From positions 20,977 to 84,976 of the forward strand of contig CAJUEY010000010.1 of assembly GCA_910585825.1 (NCBI GenBank): a DNA stretch of 64,000 nucleotides. The letters run 5' to 3'. The translations under genes were made by a program, and so were the position numbers. The DNA comes from an uncultured Lachnospiraceae bacterium. GTDB lineage: Bacteria; Bacillota; Clostridia; Lachnospirales; Lachnospiraceae. This document shows positions 63,150 to 64,000 of this stretch, piece after piece (positions within the stretch are counted from its first letter, which is position 1; every line of letters begins with the position of its first letter). Below the pieces are notes generated by a model. That model was not told the DNA's origin and searched no databases. It saw only the letters and a program-made list of their open reading frames with translations.

Positions 63150-63653
63150 ATGAGAAAAAAGAGCGGAAAAATCTGCAGCATAGCGGGAACAATGCTGATT
63201 ATACTTGTCATAGTATTGTGTTCTCTGTTGGTGCTGCCCGGAATATTTGGATATCATATGTATCATGTGCTCAGCGGCAGCATGGAGCCCAAAATGACGG
63301 TGGGAAGTCTTATTTATGTACAGGAAGGCGCGCCGGAGGATGTGGAAGAGGAAGACGTTATTGCTTTTTACAGTTCCCTGGAAGATACGGGGATTATTAC
63401 CCACCGGGTGGTAGAAAACAATATAGTATCCGGTACATTCAAAACAAAAGGGGATGCAAATGAAAAAGAAGACCCCATGCCGGTGTCATACGATAATTAT
63501 ATCGGAGAAGTAATATTTACAATCCCCTGGCTGGGAAAAGCTCTGACCTGCATGACGTCTTTGTATGGAAAAATCGCGGCAGCATGCGTTGTTTTGCTGG
63601 GGGCAGTGTTGAATGTTGTTGGGGGCAGGTTGAGAGAGAAAGGGGATTTATAG
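63150..63653 (+). CDS. sipW: Unit B gene 12: SipW-like signal peptidase (Ser/His type)
   Basis: A 167-residue counterpart of 47033 with Ser44 in LSGSMEP, His85 in ITHRVV and TKGDAN. About four-fifths of positions look identical by eye to unit A. It begins 2 bases after gene 11. The C-terminus is slightly longer (GGRLREKGDL). It is the last recognisable gene in the window. Confidence 0.9.
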   Translation: MRKKSGKICSIAGTMLIILVIVLCSLLVLPGIFGYHMYHVLSGSMEPKMTVGSLIYVQEGAPEDVEEEDVIAFYSSLEDTGIITHRVVENNIVSGTFKTKGDANEKEDPMPVSYDNYIGEVIFTIPWLGKALTCMTSLYGKIAAACVVLLGAVLNVVGGRLREKGDL

Positions 63654-64000
63654 AAAAAATAATGAGGTTGTACATAGAATAAATGGCTGCCGGAGGGTGC
63701 GGTTATAAAAATGGAAGACATATCGGATGTGATATGTTGTGAACTGTAGATGTAAACATTTCCAATAAACGCTTTATTTTAGCGGAAATGCGCATCTGCA
63801 AAAATACAACATATGCGGCTGGCTCATTTGTGGTGAATGGAAACTTGCAGATGTTGTGGTAAAGGAAGAAGGTGATATTTCTTTTATTCGTATCTGTAAA
63901 CAGTTTAGCACAAAGAAAGGCGGTTGTATATGGAGATTACTTATCATTTAGGTAATTGTTAAATGTTTTTTGTCTTTGATGTGGATAACTATCCGTATAT
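63654..64000. other. Unassigned 347 bp at the window end
   Basis: No gene is supported here. A 9-bp inverted repeat CATCTGCAA/TTGCAGATG (about 63792 and 63843) and a weak hairpin CATTTCC..GGAAATG (about 63757-63790) are present. One plus-strand frame from about 63770 to 63949 encodes a plausible-looking peptide ending in KQFSTKKGG.., but without a start or family match. Confidence 0.4.

Overview
The window looks like the chromosome of a Gram-positive, butyrate-forming gut member of the Clostridia, most likely Lachnospiraceae. Supporting signs are a near full-length butyryl-CoA:acetate CoA-transferase, ECF-sigma/RsiV and BlaI/BlaR1-type pairs, strong AGGAGG ribosome sites, TTG starts, lipoprotein signals and sortase-anchored surface proteins. 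No outer-membrane genes, rRNA, CRISPR array or complete insertion sequence were seen.

Layout. 1-13.5 kb: the 3' end of an RND efflux pump, a DUF3892 protein, an SseB-like protein, an ECF sigma factor with an RsiV-like anti-sigma factor, small lipoproteins and gene fragments, the CoA-transferase, a ferritin-like DUF2383 protein, and a secreted Ig-like/Fn3/metalloprotease gene split by one in-frame TAA, followed by a related secreted protein. 13.5-16.1 kb: an M56 BlaR1-like sensor protease and its BlaI-like repressor. 16.6-18.9 kb: a lipoprotein gene followed by mtnN-luxS-thioesterase, the SAH recycling and AI-2 branch. 18.9-28.5 kb: glpK, an Rrf2 regulator, tRNA-Gly and tRNA-Phe, cysK-metY, a LysR regulator divergent from a MATE exporter, a glycosyltransferase and an rRNA methyltransferase.

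28.7-63.7 kb is an accessory surface-structure island. It opens with a tyrosine recombinase bracketed by perfect 23-bp inverted repeats, then a BTAD-type regulator carrying a degenerate GGDEF-like tail, then a small protein of unknown function. Two tandem copies of the same 12-gene unit follow (unit A 32058-47521, unit B 47830-63653), in identical order and orientation. Each unit encodes: a coiled-coil protein; a Ser/Lys signal peptidase I; a ~2000-residue surface protein with Cys/His repeats, a CHAP-like domain lacking its catalytic residues, a fibro-slime domain and an LPxAG anchor; a backbone pilin with LPSTGG; two class C-like sortases; a Cna-B protein with no anchor; two TasA/CalY-like small exported proteins; a protein with a KTGD-type C-terminus; a MucBP-like protein; and a SipW-type Ser/His signal peptidase.

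The inference is that each unit builds one surface fibre or matrix. Sortases would polymerise the LPSTGG pilin and attach the giant protein, while the dedicated SipW would process the TasA-like subunits. The copies have diverged, most strongly in the pilin shaft, so this is an old duplication that may make two antigenically distinct structures. The regulator pair exists once, upstream of both units. A sortase-pilus module and a SipW/TasA-type module sharing one operon, duplicated in tandem next to a recombinase, is the most unusual thing in the window.
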